A DNA stretch of 64,000 bases from Martinezella tropici (lineage in GTDB: Bacteria > Pseudomonadota > Alphaproteobacteria > Rhizobiales > Rhizobiaceae), in contig NZ_QMKK01000020.1 in the NCBI RefSeq assembly GCF_003287875.1, forward strand, positions 124,001-188,000. Direction: 5' to 3'. How positions within the stretch are numbered: the stretch's first letter is position 1; each line of letters starts with the position of its first letter. Made by a program: the position numbers and the translations under genes. Below, one piece after another: positions 52,699 to 61,780 of this stretch. The notes beneath the pieces were generated by a model. It did no database searches. It saw only the letters and a list, made by a program, of their open reading frames with translations, and was not told where the DNA came from.

Positions 52699-54312
52699 TC
52701 AGTTTCGCAGGCGGAAGCGCTGTATCTTGCCGGATTCCGTCTTCGGCAAGGCTTCGACGAAGACAATGGAGCGCGGATATTTGTAGGGCGCGATGACGGC
52801 CTTGACGTGATCCTGCAGCGTCTTGACCAGCAGATCCGAGCCGGTGACACCGGGTGCCAGCACGACATGGGCCTGCACGATATGGCCCCGCTCCTCGTCC
52901 GGCTGGCCGATGACAGCGCATTCAAGCACGTCGGCATGCGAAAGAAGGGCTGCCTCCACTTCCGGTCCGGCAATATTGTAACCGGCCGAAAGAATGATGT
53001 CGTCGGAACGGGCGGCAAAATGGAAATAGCCTTGCTCATCCTGAATGAAACTGTCGCCGGTCACATTCCAGCCGTCGCGCACGTAGTCGGCCTGTCTGTG
53101 GTCGGCGAGATAGCGGCAGCCGATCGGTCCGCGAACAATGAGTTTGCCGATGACCCCACGCGGAACCTCGTTCATCTCGTCATCGACCACGCGAGCCTCA
53201 TAGCCTCTCAGCGGCTTGCCCGTGCAGTTCGGCCTGGCATCGGAGAGATGATTGGAGATGAAGATATGCAGCATCTCGGTCGAGCCGATGCCATCAAGGA
53301 TCGGCTTGCCGGTCTTGCGCGTCCACTCCTCGAAGATCGGCCCCGGCAGCGTCTCGCCGGCGGAAACCGCGATGCGAAGCGAGGAGAGATCCGCTCCCTC
53401 TTCCATCGCTGCCAGCATGGCGCGATAGGCCGTCGGTGCGGTGAAGCTGATGGTCGCGCCGTACTCCTGGATGATCTCGACCATGTTCTTCGGAGAAGCG
53501 TTTTCCAACAGCGCCGTCGATGCGCCGAAGCGCAGCGGAAAGACGACCAGACCCCCGAGGCCGAAGGTGAAGGCAATCGGCGGCGAGCCGATGAAGACGT
53601 CGTCGGGCGTCACCTGCAGGACTTCCTTGGCATAGGCGTCGGCGATGATCAGGATATCGCGATGGAAATGCATCGTCGCCTTCGGCACACCCGTCGAGCC
53701 CGAGGTGAAGCCGAGCAGCGCCACATCATCCCGCCCGGTTTTGACCGGTTCGAAGCGAACGGGCTTGTTGAGCGCGATCCGATCGAGTTCGGCGTCATGA
53801 TTGGCGGTACCGTCGAAGCCGATCACCTGCTTCAGGAAATGGCTGTCCTTGGCCACCGAGACAAGCTCCTCCAGCAGCCTGGTATCGCAAAGCGCCAGCG
53901 AGATCTCCGCCTTGTCGATGATCTTCGAAAGCTCTCCGGCCCGCAGCATCGGCATGGTATTGACGGCGACGGCGCCGACCTTCGTCACCGCCAGCCAGCA
54001 GGCGATCATGGCAGGATTGTTGCCGGAGCGGATAAGAACGCGATTGCCCGGCTTCACATCGAAATCCTCGACAAGAGCATGGGCGATGCGATTGGTCCAA
54101 TCCGCCAGTTCCTTGTAGGTGCGGCGGCGGCCGTTGCCGATCAGGGCCACGTGATCGGCAAAACCCTTTTCGACCATACGGTCGCTGAGTTCGAAGCCGG
54201 CATTCAGCCATTCCGGATAGTCGAAACCCTCCATCCGCAGCTCGGGCCATTCGTCGAAAGGCGGCAGATTGTCTCGCGTGAATGTATCGGTATGACCGGT
54301 CGGTCCCAGCAT
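52699..54312 (-). CDS. 2-aminobenzoate-CoA ligase / benzoate-CoA ligase family
   Basis: A 537-residue acyl-CoA synthetase. The AMP-binding P-loop LGFTSGSTGVPKATMH, the A5 motif DGIGSTEMLHIF, the TGDSF motif and the C-terminal PKTESGKIQRFR lysine are intact. It belongs to the benzoate/2-aminobenzoate-CoA ligase branch and is divergent from the 2-aminobenzoyl-CoA monooxygenase/reductase gene, so anthranilate is the likely substrate. The ATP-dependent reaction gives 2-aminobenzoyl-CoA and AMP. A palindrome of the TTTTAAGCTTAAAA family lies 113 bases before its start. Confidence 0.88.
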   Translation of the reverse strand: MLGPTGHTDTFTRDNLPPFDEWPELRMEGFDYPEWLNAGFELSDRMVEKGFADHVALIGNGRRRTYKELADWTNRIAHALVEDFDVKPGNRVLIRSGNNPAMIACWLAVTKVGAVAVNTMPMLRAGELSKIIDKAEISLALCDTRLLEELVSVAKDSHFLKQVIGFDGTANHDAELDRIALNKPVRFEPVKTGRDDVALLGFTSGSTGVPKATMHFHRDILIIADAYAKEVLQVTPDDVFIGSPPIAFTFGLGGLVVFPLRFGASTALLENASPKNMVEIIQEYGATISFTAPTAYRAMLAAMEEGADLSSLRIAVSAGETLPGPIFEEWTRKTGKPILDGIGSTEMLHIFISNHLSDARPNCTGKPLRGYEARVVDDEMNEVPRGVIGKLIVRGPIGCRYLADHRQADYVRDGWNVTGDSFIQDEQGYFHFAARSDDIILSAGYNIAGPEVEAALLSHADVLECAVIGQPDEERGHIVQAHVVLAPGVTGSDLLVKTLQDHVKAVIAPYKYPRSIVFVEALPKTESGKIQRFRLRN

Positions 54313-54424
54313 TGCCTTGCTCCCGCATTCTTATCGATCAATCGCCACGACAGCCGTTTCCCCGCGGCGCATGTGGCGTTGCTAAAAAAGATCGCACCGA
54401 AGGCTGCAATGTTCAAGCAAGAAA

Positions 54425-54438
54425 TTTTAAGCCTAAAC
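54425..54438. promoter_or_regulatory. TTTTAAGCCTAAAC site, ligase side of the divergent region
   Basis: It matches the palindrome at 33812 in 12 of 14 bases. The following CTATTTTTGA also resembles the flank of the site at 54555, giving about 24 bases of similarity between the two in the same orientation. Confidence 0.6.
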
Positions 54439-54554
54439 TATTTTTGATTTCCGATTGATTCGAAAGAGCTATTTTCGATTTTCCTGCTATTGTGGGTGCC
54501 TACAGACCGCATATCGGAGCAGGAAAAGCCTTGACGAATGGCCCCAACAAGATA

Positions 54555-54568
54555 TTTTAAACTTAAAT
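54555..54568. promoter_or_regulatory. TTTTAAACTTAAAT site, monooxygenase/reductase side
   Basis: It matches the palindrome at 33812 in 12 of 14 bases and lies 40 bases before the monooxygenase/reductase ATG, a position suited to repression by blocking polymerase. It is 130 bases, about 12 helical turns, from the site at 54425. Confidence 0.6.
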
Positions 54569-54608
54569 TATTTTGAGCTCGGCTCCGGCCGAACGAGGAG
54601 GGAAAGCG

Positions 54609-56927
54609 ATGCGCATCGTCTGTATCGGCGGCGGCCCCGCAGGGCTTTACTTTGCGCTTCTGATGAAGAAGCTCCATCCCGAGCACTCCATCCGCGTCGT
54701 CGAGCGCAACCGCCCCTATGACACCTTCGGCTGGGGCGTCGTCTTCTCCGACGCGACCATGGTATCGATGCGGGAATGGGATCCGGAAAGTGCCGCCGAG
54801 ATCGAGGATGCCTTCAACCATTGGGACGATATCGAAGTCCTGTTCAAGGGCACCCGCCAGCGCACGTCTGGCCACGGCTTTGTCGGCATTGGCCGTAAGA
54901 AGCTTTTGAACATTCTGCAACGCCGCTGCGAGGCGCTCGGAGTCGAGCTGATCTTCGAAACGGAGGTCAATTCCGATCTCGACTATCCGGACGCCGATCT
55001 GGTCATCGGCTCGGACGGCCTCAATTCCAAGATCCGCAATCATTATCCGGAAGTCTTCCGGCCTGACATGATCACCCGGCCGAACCGCTATATCTGGCTC
55101 GGCACCAACAAGCTTTTCGACGCCTTCACCTTCGATTTCCGCCGCACCGATCACGGCTGGTTCCAGGCGCATATCTACAAGTTCGACGACAAGACCTCGA
55201 CCTTCATCGTCGAGACGACGGAAGAGGCCTACCTCGCCCACGGCCTCGACAAGATGGATCAGGACGGCTCCATCGCCTTCTGCGAAAACCTGTTCTCCGA
55301 AGTACTCGACGGCGCTTCGCTGATGACCAATGCCCGCCACATCCGCGGCTCGGCCTGGCTGAACTTCAACCGCCTGATCTGCGGCAAGTGGAGCCATTTC
55401 AACGGCAATTCCCATGTCGTGCTGATGGGCGATGCCGCCCACACCGCACATTTCGCCATCGGCTCCGGCACCAAGCTTGCCATCGATGACGCCATCGAGC
55501 TGACGCGGCAATTTCAGATCCACGGGCATGAGAAGGACAAGATACCGGCCGTCCTCGAAACCTACGAGGAAATCCGCCGCGTCGATGTCGCCCGCATCCA
55601 GAATGCCGCCCGCAACGCGATGGAATGGTTCGAGGTCGTTGGGCGCCGCTATGCCGATACGCTCGAAGCGCCGCAATTCATGTATTCGATGCTGACCCGC
55701 TCGCAGCGCATCAGCCATGAAAATCTCCGGCTGCGCGACAAGACCTGGCTTGAAGGCTATGAGCGCTGGTTCGCCGAAAAATCCGGCCTCGATGTCGGCA
55801 ACGATCGCTGCCTGCCGCCGATGTTCACGCCCTACCGGCTGCGCGATGTCCAGCTCGTCAACCGCATCGTCATGTCTCCGATGGCGATGTACTCGGCCAA
55901 AGATGGCGTGATGAACGATTTCCACATCGTCCATCTCGGCTCTCGCGCGCTTGGAGGCGCAGGGCTGATCTTCGCGGAAATGACCTGCGTCACACCGGAC
56001 GCCCGCATCACTCCCGGCTGTCTTGGCCTTTGGAACGAGGAACAGGTCGCGCAATGGAAGCGCCTCGTCGACTTCGTTCACACGAACAGCGCCGCCAAAG
56101 TCGGCATACAGCTCGGCCATGCCGGCCGCAAGGGCGCGACGAAGCTTGCCTGGGAAGGCATCGACCAGCCGCTCTCCGAAGGCGAATGGCCGCTGATTTC
56201 GGCATCATCGGTCCCCTACCTCAAGAACAGTCAGGTGCCGAAGGCCATGGATCGCGCTGACATGGAGCGCGTCAAGGCCGATTTCATCCGCTCGACGGAA
56301 CTCGCGATCGAGACCGGTGCCGACTGGCTGGAACTGCATTGCGCCCACGGCTATCTGCTATCGAGCTTCCTGTCGCCGCTGACCAATCTGCGCAACGACG
56401 AGTATGGCGGCAGCCATGAGAACCGCGCTCGCTACCCTCTTGAAATCTTCCGAGCGATGCGCGCCATCTGGCCGGCGGACAAGCCGATCTCGGTTCGCCT
56501 CTCCTGCCATGATTGGACCGATGGCGGCAACACGCCGGAAGATGCGGCGATCTTCGCGCGCATGTTCAAGGAAGCCGGCGCCGACCTGATCGACTGTTCC
56601 TCAGGCCAGGTCTCGAAACAGGAAAAGCCCGTCTATGGCCGCCTGTTCCAGACGCCGTTCTCCGACAAGATCCGCAACGAGATCGGCATCCCGACGATTG
56701 CCGTTGGCGCGATCTCCGAGGCCGATCACGCCAATTCGATCATCGCCGCCGGCCGCGCCGATCTCTGCGCCATCGCCCGCCCGCATCTGGCCGATCCGGC
56801 CTGGTCGCTGCATGAAGCCGCCAAGATCGGTCTGACTTCCATTCCCTGGCCGAAGCAATATCTTTCCGGCAAGACGCAGTATGAAACCAACCTCGCCCGT
56901 GCGGCCACAACCGCTCCAGCGAAGTGA
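54609..56927 (+). CDS. 2-aminobenzoyl-CoA monooxygenase/reductase (anthraniloyl-CoA monooxygenase)
   Basis: A 772-residue fusion flavoenzyme. Residues 1 to about 390 form a salicylate-hydroxylase-like FAD monooxygenase ([19 protein letters not shown], and [22 protein letters not shown]). From about residue 405 an old-yellow-enzyme-type FMN domain follows ([44 protein letters not shown]). This fusion is diagnostic of the Azoarcus-type enzyme that hydroxylates and then reduces 2-aminobenzoyl-CoA to a non-aromatic 2-amino-5-oxocyclohexene-carboxyl-CoA. Salicylyl-CoA hydroxylase is a relative. GAGGAGGG lies seven bases before the ATG. It heads an eight-gene operon. Confidence 0.93.
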   Translation: MRIVCIGGGPAGLYFALLMKKLHPEHSIRVVERNRPYDTFGWGVVFSDATMVSMREWDPESAAEIEDAFNHWDDIEVLFKGTRQRTSGHGFVGIGRKKLLNILQRRCEALGVELIFETEVNSDLDYPDADLVIGSDGLNSKIRNHYPEVFRPDMITRPNRYIWLGTNKLFDAFTFDFRRTDHGWFQAHIYKFDDKTSTFIVETTEEAYLAHGLDKMDQDGSIAFCENLFSEVLDGASLMTNARHIRGSAWLNFNRLICGKWSHFNGNSHVVLMGDAAHTAHFAIGSGTKLAIDDAIELTRQFQIHGHEKDKIPAVLETYEEIRRVDVARIQNAARNAMEWFEVVGRRYADTLEAPQFMYSMLTRSQRISHENLRLRDKTWLEGYERWFAEKSGLDVGNDRCLPPMFTPYRLRDVQLVNRIVMSPMAMYSAKDGVMNDFHIVHLGSRALGGAGLIFAEMTCVTPDARITPGCLGLWNEEQVAQWKRLVDFVHTNSAAKVGIQLGHAGRKGATKLAWEGIDQPLSEGEWPLISASSVPYLKNSQVPKAMDRADMERVKADFIRSTELAIETGADWLELHCAHGYLLSSFLSPLTNLRNDEYGGSHENRARYPLEIFRAMRAIWPADKPISVRLSCHDWTDGGNTPEDAAIFARMFKEAGADLIDCSSGQVSKQEKPVYGRLFQTPFSDKIRNEIGIPTIAVGAISEADHANSIIAAGRADLCAIARPHLADPAWSLHEAAKIGLTSIPWPKQYLSGKTQYETNLARAATTAPAK

Positions 56928-56934
56928 GGATGAA

Positions 56935-57714
56935 ATGACGACTTCGGGCAAACTCGCCGGCCGTCACGCCCTCGTCACCGGGGCCGGCAGCGGCATCGGT
57001 GCCGCGATCGCCAAGGCGCTCGCCGCCGAGGGCGCACGCGTCAGCCTAGCCGGTCGCCGCCGCGAGCCGCTGGAAGCGGTTGCCGCCGAAATCGGCGCCC
57101 AGGCATTCGTGGTCGATGGCTTCGATGTCACCAGCACAGACGCCGTTGCCCAAGGCCTTGCCAAGGCACGCGAAACATTCGGCCCCGTCGATATCCTCGT
57201 CAACAATGCCGGGGAAGCGCCGAGCGCGCCCTTCGAGAAGACAAGCCTTGAGGCCTGGAACCACGTCCTCTCGGTCGACCTCACAGGCGTTTTCGTGGTG
57301 ACGCAGGCTGCCCTTCCCGACCTGAAAGCCCACGGCTCCGGCGCGCGCATCATCAATATCGCCTCGACGGCCGGCCTGAAGGGCTATGGCTACGTCTCGG
57401 CCTACGTCGCCGCCAAGCATGGCGTCGTCGGCCTCACCCGCTCGCTGGCGCTGGAACTGGCGAAAACCGGCATCACCGTCAACGCCGTCTGCCCCGGTTT
57501 CACCGATACGCCGATCATCCAGCGCTCGATCGAGACGATCGTCGCCAAGACCGGGCGCACGGCCGAACAGGCACTCGGCGAATTCACGAAATCCAATCCG
57601 CAAGGACGGCTGATCAAGCCGGAAGAAGTTGCCGACACCGTGCTCTGGCTGGCCTCGCCGGCTGCGGCATCGATCAATGGACAGGCAATCGCGGTTGCCG
57701 GTGGGGAGATTTGA
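56935..57714 (+). CDS. SDR family oxidoreductase
   Basis: A 259-residue classical short-chain dehydrogenase. The cofactor motif VTGAGSGIGAAIAKAL, NNAGEAPSA, the catalytic serine in NIASTAG and the YVAAKHG (YxxxK) motif are complete, and PGFTDT follows. Given its place directly after the aminobenzoyl-CoA monooxygenase/reductase, it probably reduces or oxidises an alicyclic or hydroxyacyl-CoA intermediate. It starts eight bases after the previous stop with GAGG as ribosome-binding site. Confidence 0.9.
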   Translation: MTTSGKLAGRHALVTGAGSGIGAAIAKALAAEGARVSLAGRRREPLEAVAAEIGAQAFVVDGFDVTSTDAVAQGLAKARETFGPVDILVNNAGEAPSAPFEKTSLEAWNHVLSVDLTGVFVVTQAALPDLKAHGSGARIINIASTAGLKGYGYVSAYVAAKHGVVGLTRSLALELAKTGITVNAVCPGFTDTPIIQRSIETIVAKTGRTAEQALGEFTKSNPQGRLIKPEEVADTVLWLASPAAASINGQAIAVAGGEI

Positions 57715-57717
57715 GGA

Positions 57718-58569
57718 ATGAGCGATCAGGACATGACGATGAAGGGACATCTGAGACCTTTCAAGGATTATAAGCCTGAGCATTTCCTCTGGGATGTCAG
57801 CGAAGACGGCCGCGTCGCCACCATCCGCCTGAACCGCCCGGAACGTAAGAATCCGCTGACCTTCGACAGCTATGCAGAGCTGCGCGATCTGTTCCGCGAT
57901 CTCGCCTATGCCTCCGATATCCGCGCCATCGTTCTGACTGGCGCGGGTGGCAATTTCTCCTCCGGTGGCGATGTCTTCGAGATCATCGAGCCGCTGACGC
58001 GCATGGCGATGCCCGAGCTTCTGGCCTTCACGCGCATGACCGGCGATCTCGTCAAGGCGATGCGCAAATGCCCTCAGCCGATCATCTCGGCAGTCGATGG
58101 CATCTGCGCCGGCGCCGGCGCCATCCTCGCCATGGCCTCCGATCTAAGGCTCGCGACGTCCGAGGCAAAGACTGCCTTCCTCTTCACCCGTGTCGGCCTT
58201 GCCGGTGCCGATATGGGCGCTTGTGGCATCCTTCCCCGCATCATCGGCCAGGGCCGCGCCGCCGAGCTTCTCTTTACCGGCCGATCGATGACAGCGGCGG
58301 AAGGACAGGCCTGGGGCTTCTATAATGGTTTGCACGCCAGTGCCGAGCTTGAAAGCGAAGCGCTCAAGCTCGCCCGCTCACTGGCCGACGGTCCGTGGTT
58401 CGCCCACGGCATGACCAAGACCATGCTGAACCAGGAATGGGCGATGGGCATCGATGAAATGATCGAATCCGAAGCGCAGGCGCAGGCGATCTGCATGGCG
58501 ACGCAGGATTTCCGCCGCGCCTTCGAGGCTTTCGCCGCCAAGCGGCAGCCGGAATTCCAGGGGGATTGA
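57718..58569 (+). CDS. enoyl-CoA hydratase/isomerase (crotonase) family protein, non-canonical active site
   Basis: A 283-residue crotonase-fold protein. The oxyanion region ([15 protein letters not shown]) and the backbone around [15 protein letters not shown] are typical. At the two places where hydratases carry catalytic glutamates it has isoleucine (residue 136) and no glutamate in [12 protein letters not shown] (157-169, with aspartate 165). It may therefore be a ring-opening hydrolase like BadI rather than a hydratase. It starts three bases after the SDR stop and is part of the same operon. Confidence 0.88.
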   Translation: MSDQDMTMKGHLRPFKDYKPEHFLWDVSEDGRVATIRLNRPERKNPLTFDSYAELRDLFRDLAYASDIRAIVLTGAGGNFSSGGDVFEIIEPLTRMAMPELLAFTRMTGDLVKAMRKCPQPIISAVDGICAGAGAILAMASDLRLATSEAKTAFLFTRVGLAGADMGACGILPRIIGQGRAAELLFTGRSMTAAEGQAWGFYNGLHASAELESEALKLARSLADGPWFAHGMTKTMLNQEWAMGIDEMIESEAQAQAICMATQDFRRAFEAFAAKRQPEFQGD

Positions 58570-58573
58570 GGAG

Positions 58574-59755
58574 ATGTCCACGGCAAGCAGCCTCGCCGGC
58601 CCGACCCGCGATCATCTGGATTGGCCCTTCTTCGAAGACCGCCACCACCGTTTCGCCGCCGAAGTCGACGCCTTCGCGAAATCCGGCGTCATGGCTTCGA
58701 TCGATCATGCCGATGTCGACGGCACATGCCGAAAGCTGGTCAAGGCGCTGGGCGAAGCCGGGCTTTTGACCGCCGCCGCTGGGTCTTCCGACAACGAACC
58801 GCTGATCGATTCCCGCATGGTCTGCCTCGCCCGTGAAACGCTGGCCTGGCATGACGGCCTTGCCGATTTCGCCTTTGCCATGCAGGGGCTCGGCACGGGC
58901 GCCATCGGCCTCTCCGGTTCGCTCGAATTGCGTTCAGCCGTTCTGCCCAAGGTGCGCTCCGGCGAATGGCTCGCCGCCTTTGCGCTGTCGGAAAAGGACG
59001 CCGGCTCCGATGTCGCCGCGATGAGCTGCGCTGCCCGCTCCGATGGCGATCACTATATTCTCGACGGCGAGAAGACCTGGATTTCCAATGGCGGCATTGC
59101 CGATATCTACACCGTCTTCGCGCGCACCGGCGAAGCGCCGGGAACCCGCGGCATCTCGGCCTTCGTCGTCTTTGCCGACGATCCCGGTTTCTCGATTGCC
59201 GAGCGCATCGAGGTCATTGCGCCGCATCCGCTGGCGACGATCCGTTTCGATAATTGCCGCATTCCCGCTTCCCGCCGCCTCGGCGCGTCAGGCGAAGGTT
59301 TCAAGATCGCCATGCGCACGCTGGATATCTTTCGCGCCTCGGTCGCCGCTGCCGGCCTCGGCTTTGCCCGCCGCGCGCTCGATGAATCGCTTACCCATGC
59401 ACGCTCACGTCCGATGTTCGGCGCAGCCCTTGCCGACCTTCAGTTGACGCAGGCCGCCCTCGGCGATATGGCGACCGGCATCGACGCGGCGGCACTGCTC
59501 ACCTACCGGGCGGCCTGGCGTCGTGACGTGCAGCGCTTGCCGACGACGCGCGAAGCCGCCATGGCCAAGATGACGGCGACGGAAACCGCGCAAAGCGTCA
59601 TCGACCGCGCCGTTCAGCTCTTTGGCGGACGTGGCGTGAAATCGGGCGAGATAACGGAAAAACTCTATCGGGAGATCCGCGCGCTTCGCATCTATGAAGG
59701 TGCGACGGAAGTTCAGAAACTCATCGTCGCGCGCGAACTTTTGAAGACCAATTAA
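58574..59755 (+). CDS. acyl-CoA dehydrogenase
   Basis: A 393-residue FAD flavoprotein. It shows [18 protein letters not shown] (flavin/substrate binding), [17 protein letters not shown], the [18 protein letters not shown] segment and a catalytic glutamate in [10 protein letters not shown]. It would oxidise an acyl-CoA to a 2,3-enoyl-CoA after ring cleavage, passing electrons to ETF. The N-terminal 60 residues are more divergent than usual. It begins four bases after the crotonase gene and ends at the TAATG overlap with the next frame. Confidence 0.9.
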   Translation: MSTASSLAGPTRDHLDWPFFEDRHHRFAAEVDAFAKSGVMASIDHADVDGTCRKLVKALGEAGLLTAAAGSSDNEPLIDSRMVCLARETLAWHDGLADFAFAMQGLGTGAIGLSGSLELRSAVLPKVRSGEWLAAFALSEKDAGSDVAAMSCAARSDGDHYILDGEKTWISNGGIADIYTVFARTGEAPGTRGISAFVVFADDPGFSIAERIEVIAPHPLATIRFDNCRIPASRRLGASGEGFKIAMRTLDIFRASVAAAGLGFARRALDESLTHARSRPMFGAALADLQLTQAALGDMATGIDAAALLTYRAAWRRDVQRLPTTREAAMAKMTATETAQSVIDRAVQLFGGRGVKSGEITEKLYREIRALRIYEGATEVQKLIVARELLKTN

Positions 59756-59769
59756 TGGGAGATGCCAGC

Positions 59770-60951
59770 ATGAGCCGCGAGATTTTCGACTGGGCCGACC
59801 CGTTCCGGCTGACGGAACAGCTGAGCGACGACGAAAGGATGGTGCTGGATACCGCGCATTCCTACGCGCAGGAAAAACTCGCGCCCCGCGTCCTCGAAGC
59901 CTTCCGGCATGAAAAGACCGATCCGGCCATCTTCCGTGAAATGGGTGAACTCGGCCTCCTCGGCCCGACGATCTCCCCGGAATATGGTGGCGCCGGCCTC
60001 GGCTATGTCGCCTACGGCCTGATCGCCCGAGAAGTCGAGCGCGTCGACAGCGGCTATCGCTCGATGATGAGCGTGCAGTCCTCGCTCGTCATGGTGCCGA
60101 TAGAGACCTTCGGCTCGGATGCGCAAAAGCAGAAATACCTGCCGAAGCTAGCGACCGGCGAATGGATCGGCTGCTTTGGCCTCACCGAACCGAACCACGG
60201 CTCCGATCCCGGCTCGATGGTCACACGCGCAAAGAAGGTCGATGGCGGCTACAGCCTGACCGGCGCCAAGACCTGGATTTCGAACGCGCCGATCGCCGAT
60301 GTCTTTGTTGTCTGGGCAAAGACCGAGGACGGCCTCATCCGCGGCTTCATTCTCGAAAAGGGCTGGAGGGGCCTGTCGGCACCCGCCATCCATGGCAAGG
60401 TGGGCCTGCGCGCCTCCATAACGGGCGAAGTCGTGATGGATAATGTCTTCGTGCCCGAGGAAAACCTGATGCCGAACGTATCAGGCCTCAAGGGTCCCTT
60501 CACCTGCCTCAACTCCGCACGCTTCGGCATTGCCTGGGGTGCGCTCGGCGCGGCGGAGGATTGCTATGCCAAGGCACGCCAGTACGTGCTCGACCGCAAA
60601 CAGTTCGGCCGTCCCCTTGCTGCCAATCAGCTGATCCAGAAGAAGCTTGCCGATATGGTGACCGAGATCACGCTAGGCCTTCAGGGCTGCCTGCGCCTCG
60701 GCCGCATGAAGGAAGAAGGCCATCCGCCCGTCGAGCTCACCTCCATCCTCAAGCGCAACAGCTGTGGCAAGGCGCTGGATATTGCCCGCGCTGCCCGTGA
60801 CATGCTGGGTGGTAATGGCATTTCCGATGAGTTCGGCATCGCCCGCCATCTCGTCAACCTTGAGGTGGTCAACACCTATGAGGGCACGCACGATATCCAC
60901 GCCCTCATCCTCGGCCGCGCCATCACCGGCATCGCCGCCTTTTCGAACTGA
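59770..60951 (+). CDS. acyl-CoA dehydrogenase, glutaryl-CoA dehydrogenase type
   Basis: A 393-residue acyl-CoA dehydrogenase with the glutaryl-CoA signature [16 protein letters not shown], whose arginine binds the distal carboxylate. It also has [16 protein letters not shown] and the catalytic glutamate in [16 protein letters not shown]. The reaction would be oxidative decarboxylation of glutaryl-CoA to crotonyl-CoA, or dehydrogenation of a similar dicarboxyl-CoA. I use the ATG at 59770 (GGGAG eight bases upstream) rather than the ATG at 59755 that overlaps the previous stop. If a second gcdH exists elsewhere in the genome, this copy is pathway-specific. Confidence 0.92.
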   Translation: MSREIFDWADPFRLTEQLSDDERMVLDTAHSYAQEKLAPRVLEAFRHEKTDPAIFREMGELGLLGPTISPEYGGAGLGYVAYGLIAREVERVDSGYRSMMSVQSSLVMVPIETFGSDAQKQKYLPKLATGEWIGCFGLTEPNHGSDPGSMVTRAKKVDGGYSLTGAKTWISNAPIADVFVVWAKTEDGLIRGFILEKGWRGLSAPAIHGKVGLRASITGEVVMDNVFVPEENLMPNVSGLKGPFTCLNSARFGIAWGALGAAEDCYAKARQYVLDRKQFGRPLAANQLIQKKLADMVTEITLGLQGCLRLGRMKEEGHPPVELTSILKRNSCGKALDIARAARDMLGGNGISDEFGIARHLVNLEVVNTYEGTHDIHALILGRAITGIAAFSN

Positions 60952-60958
60952 GGCGGCC

Positions 60959-61390
60959 GTGACGTTCAAGACCACCAGACCCCTGCGCTTCGGAGATTGC
61001 GATCCTTCCGGGATCGCCTATTTCCCATCCTATCTGAACATCCTCGTCGGGGTGCTGGAAGACTATTTCGCTTCGATCGGCTTCTCCTGGCGAAAGCTGA
61101 TCGACGACCGCCGCATCGGTGTTCCCACCGTGCGGCTCGATCTGACTTTCATCAAGCCGGGCTTGCAGGGCGACGATCTCGAATTCGTCCTTGCAGTCCG
61201 TGGCGTCGGCCGTTCCTCGCTCGATCTCGAACATCAGGTCTCGGCGAATGGCCATGTGCTGTGGACGGCTAAACACCGCGTCGTCGCCACCTCGCTCGAT
61301 ACGCACACATCCCTTGAATGGCCGGAGGATATCCGCGCCGCGCTGACCTCTCATCTGGAGACGACCGATGCACACCATCCTGCAACCTGA
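60959..61390 (+). CDS. acyl-CoA thioesterase, 4-hydroxybenzoyl-CoA type (hotdog fold)
   Basis: A 143-residue hotdog thioesterase. The N-terminal motif FGDCDPSGIAYFPSYL carries the catalytic aspartate of the 4-hydroxybenzoyl-CoA thioesterase family, followed by VPTVRLDLTFIKP. In CoA-dependent aromatic pathways such enzymes release CoA from dead-end thioesters. The start is a GTG with GAGG five bases upstream, because the longer frame lies inside the previous gene. Its end overlaps the RidA gene by 23 bases. Confidence 0.88.
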   Translation: MTFKTTRPLRFGDCDPSGIAYFPSYLNILVGVLEDYFASIGFSWRKLIDDRRIGVPTVRLDLTFIKPGLQGDDLEFVLAVRGVGRSSLDLEHQVSANGHVLWTAKHRVVATSLDTHTSLEWPEDIRAALTSHLETTDAHHPAT

Positions 61391-61763
61391 AGGCTGGGCC
61401 AAGCCGATCGGCTATGCCAATGGCATGGCGGCGACGGGCCGCATGGTGTTCGTTGGCGGCCAGGTCGGCTGGAATGCCGCCTGCGAATTCGAAAGCGACG
61501 ATTTCGTCGAGCAGGTGCGCCAGACGCTGAAGAATGTCGTCGCCATTCTTGCCGAAGGCGGCGCCGAGCCGAAGCACATCACGTCGATGACCTGGTATTT
61601 CACCGACAAGCAGGAATATCTCGGCAATCTGAAGGGGATCGGTCAGGCCTATCGCGAGATCATCGGCCGGCATTTCCCGGCCATGGCCGCCGTGCAGGTC
61701 GTTGCCCTCGTCGAAGATCGTGCCAAGATCGAGATCCAGGCGACGGCAGTCATTCCGGAATAA
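61368..61763 (+). CDS. RidA family protein in the aminobenzoyl-CoA operon
   Basis: A 131-residue RidA/YjgF-family protein with GRMVFVGGQVGWNA, ITSMTWYFTDKQEYL and a C-terminal EIQATAVIPE strand. RidA proteins hydrolyse enamines/imines to ketones plus ammonia. The product of the monooxygenase/reductase is an enamine, so this protein may release the amino group of anthranilate. This is inferred from operon position and chemistry. GGAG precedes the ATG, which lies inside the thioesterase gene. It is distant in sequence from the RidA at 3705. Confidence 0.88.
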   Translation: MHTILQPEGWAKPIGYANGMAATGRMVFVGGQVGWNAACEFESDDFVEQVRQTLKNVVAILAEGGAEPKHITSMTWYFTDKQEYLGNLKGIGQAYREIIGRHFPAMAAVQVVALVEDRAKIEIQATAVIPE

Positions 61764-61780
61764 TATAGGCGGTCAAGATC

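Noticed and set aside
54438-56120. 560-codon frame antisense to the aminobenzoyl-CoA monooxygenase/reductase gene
   Set aside because: The sense strand encodes a full two-domain flavoenzyme; the antisense product has no motifs and runs through the divergent promoter.
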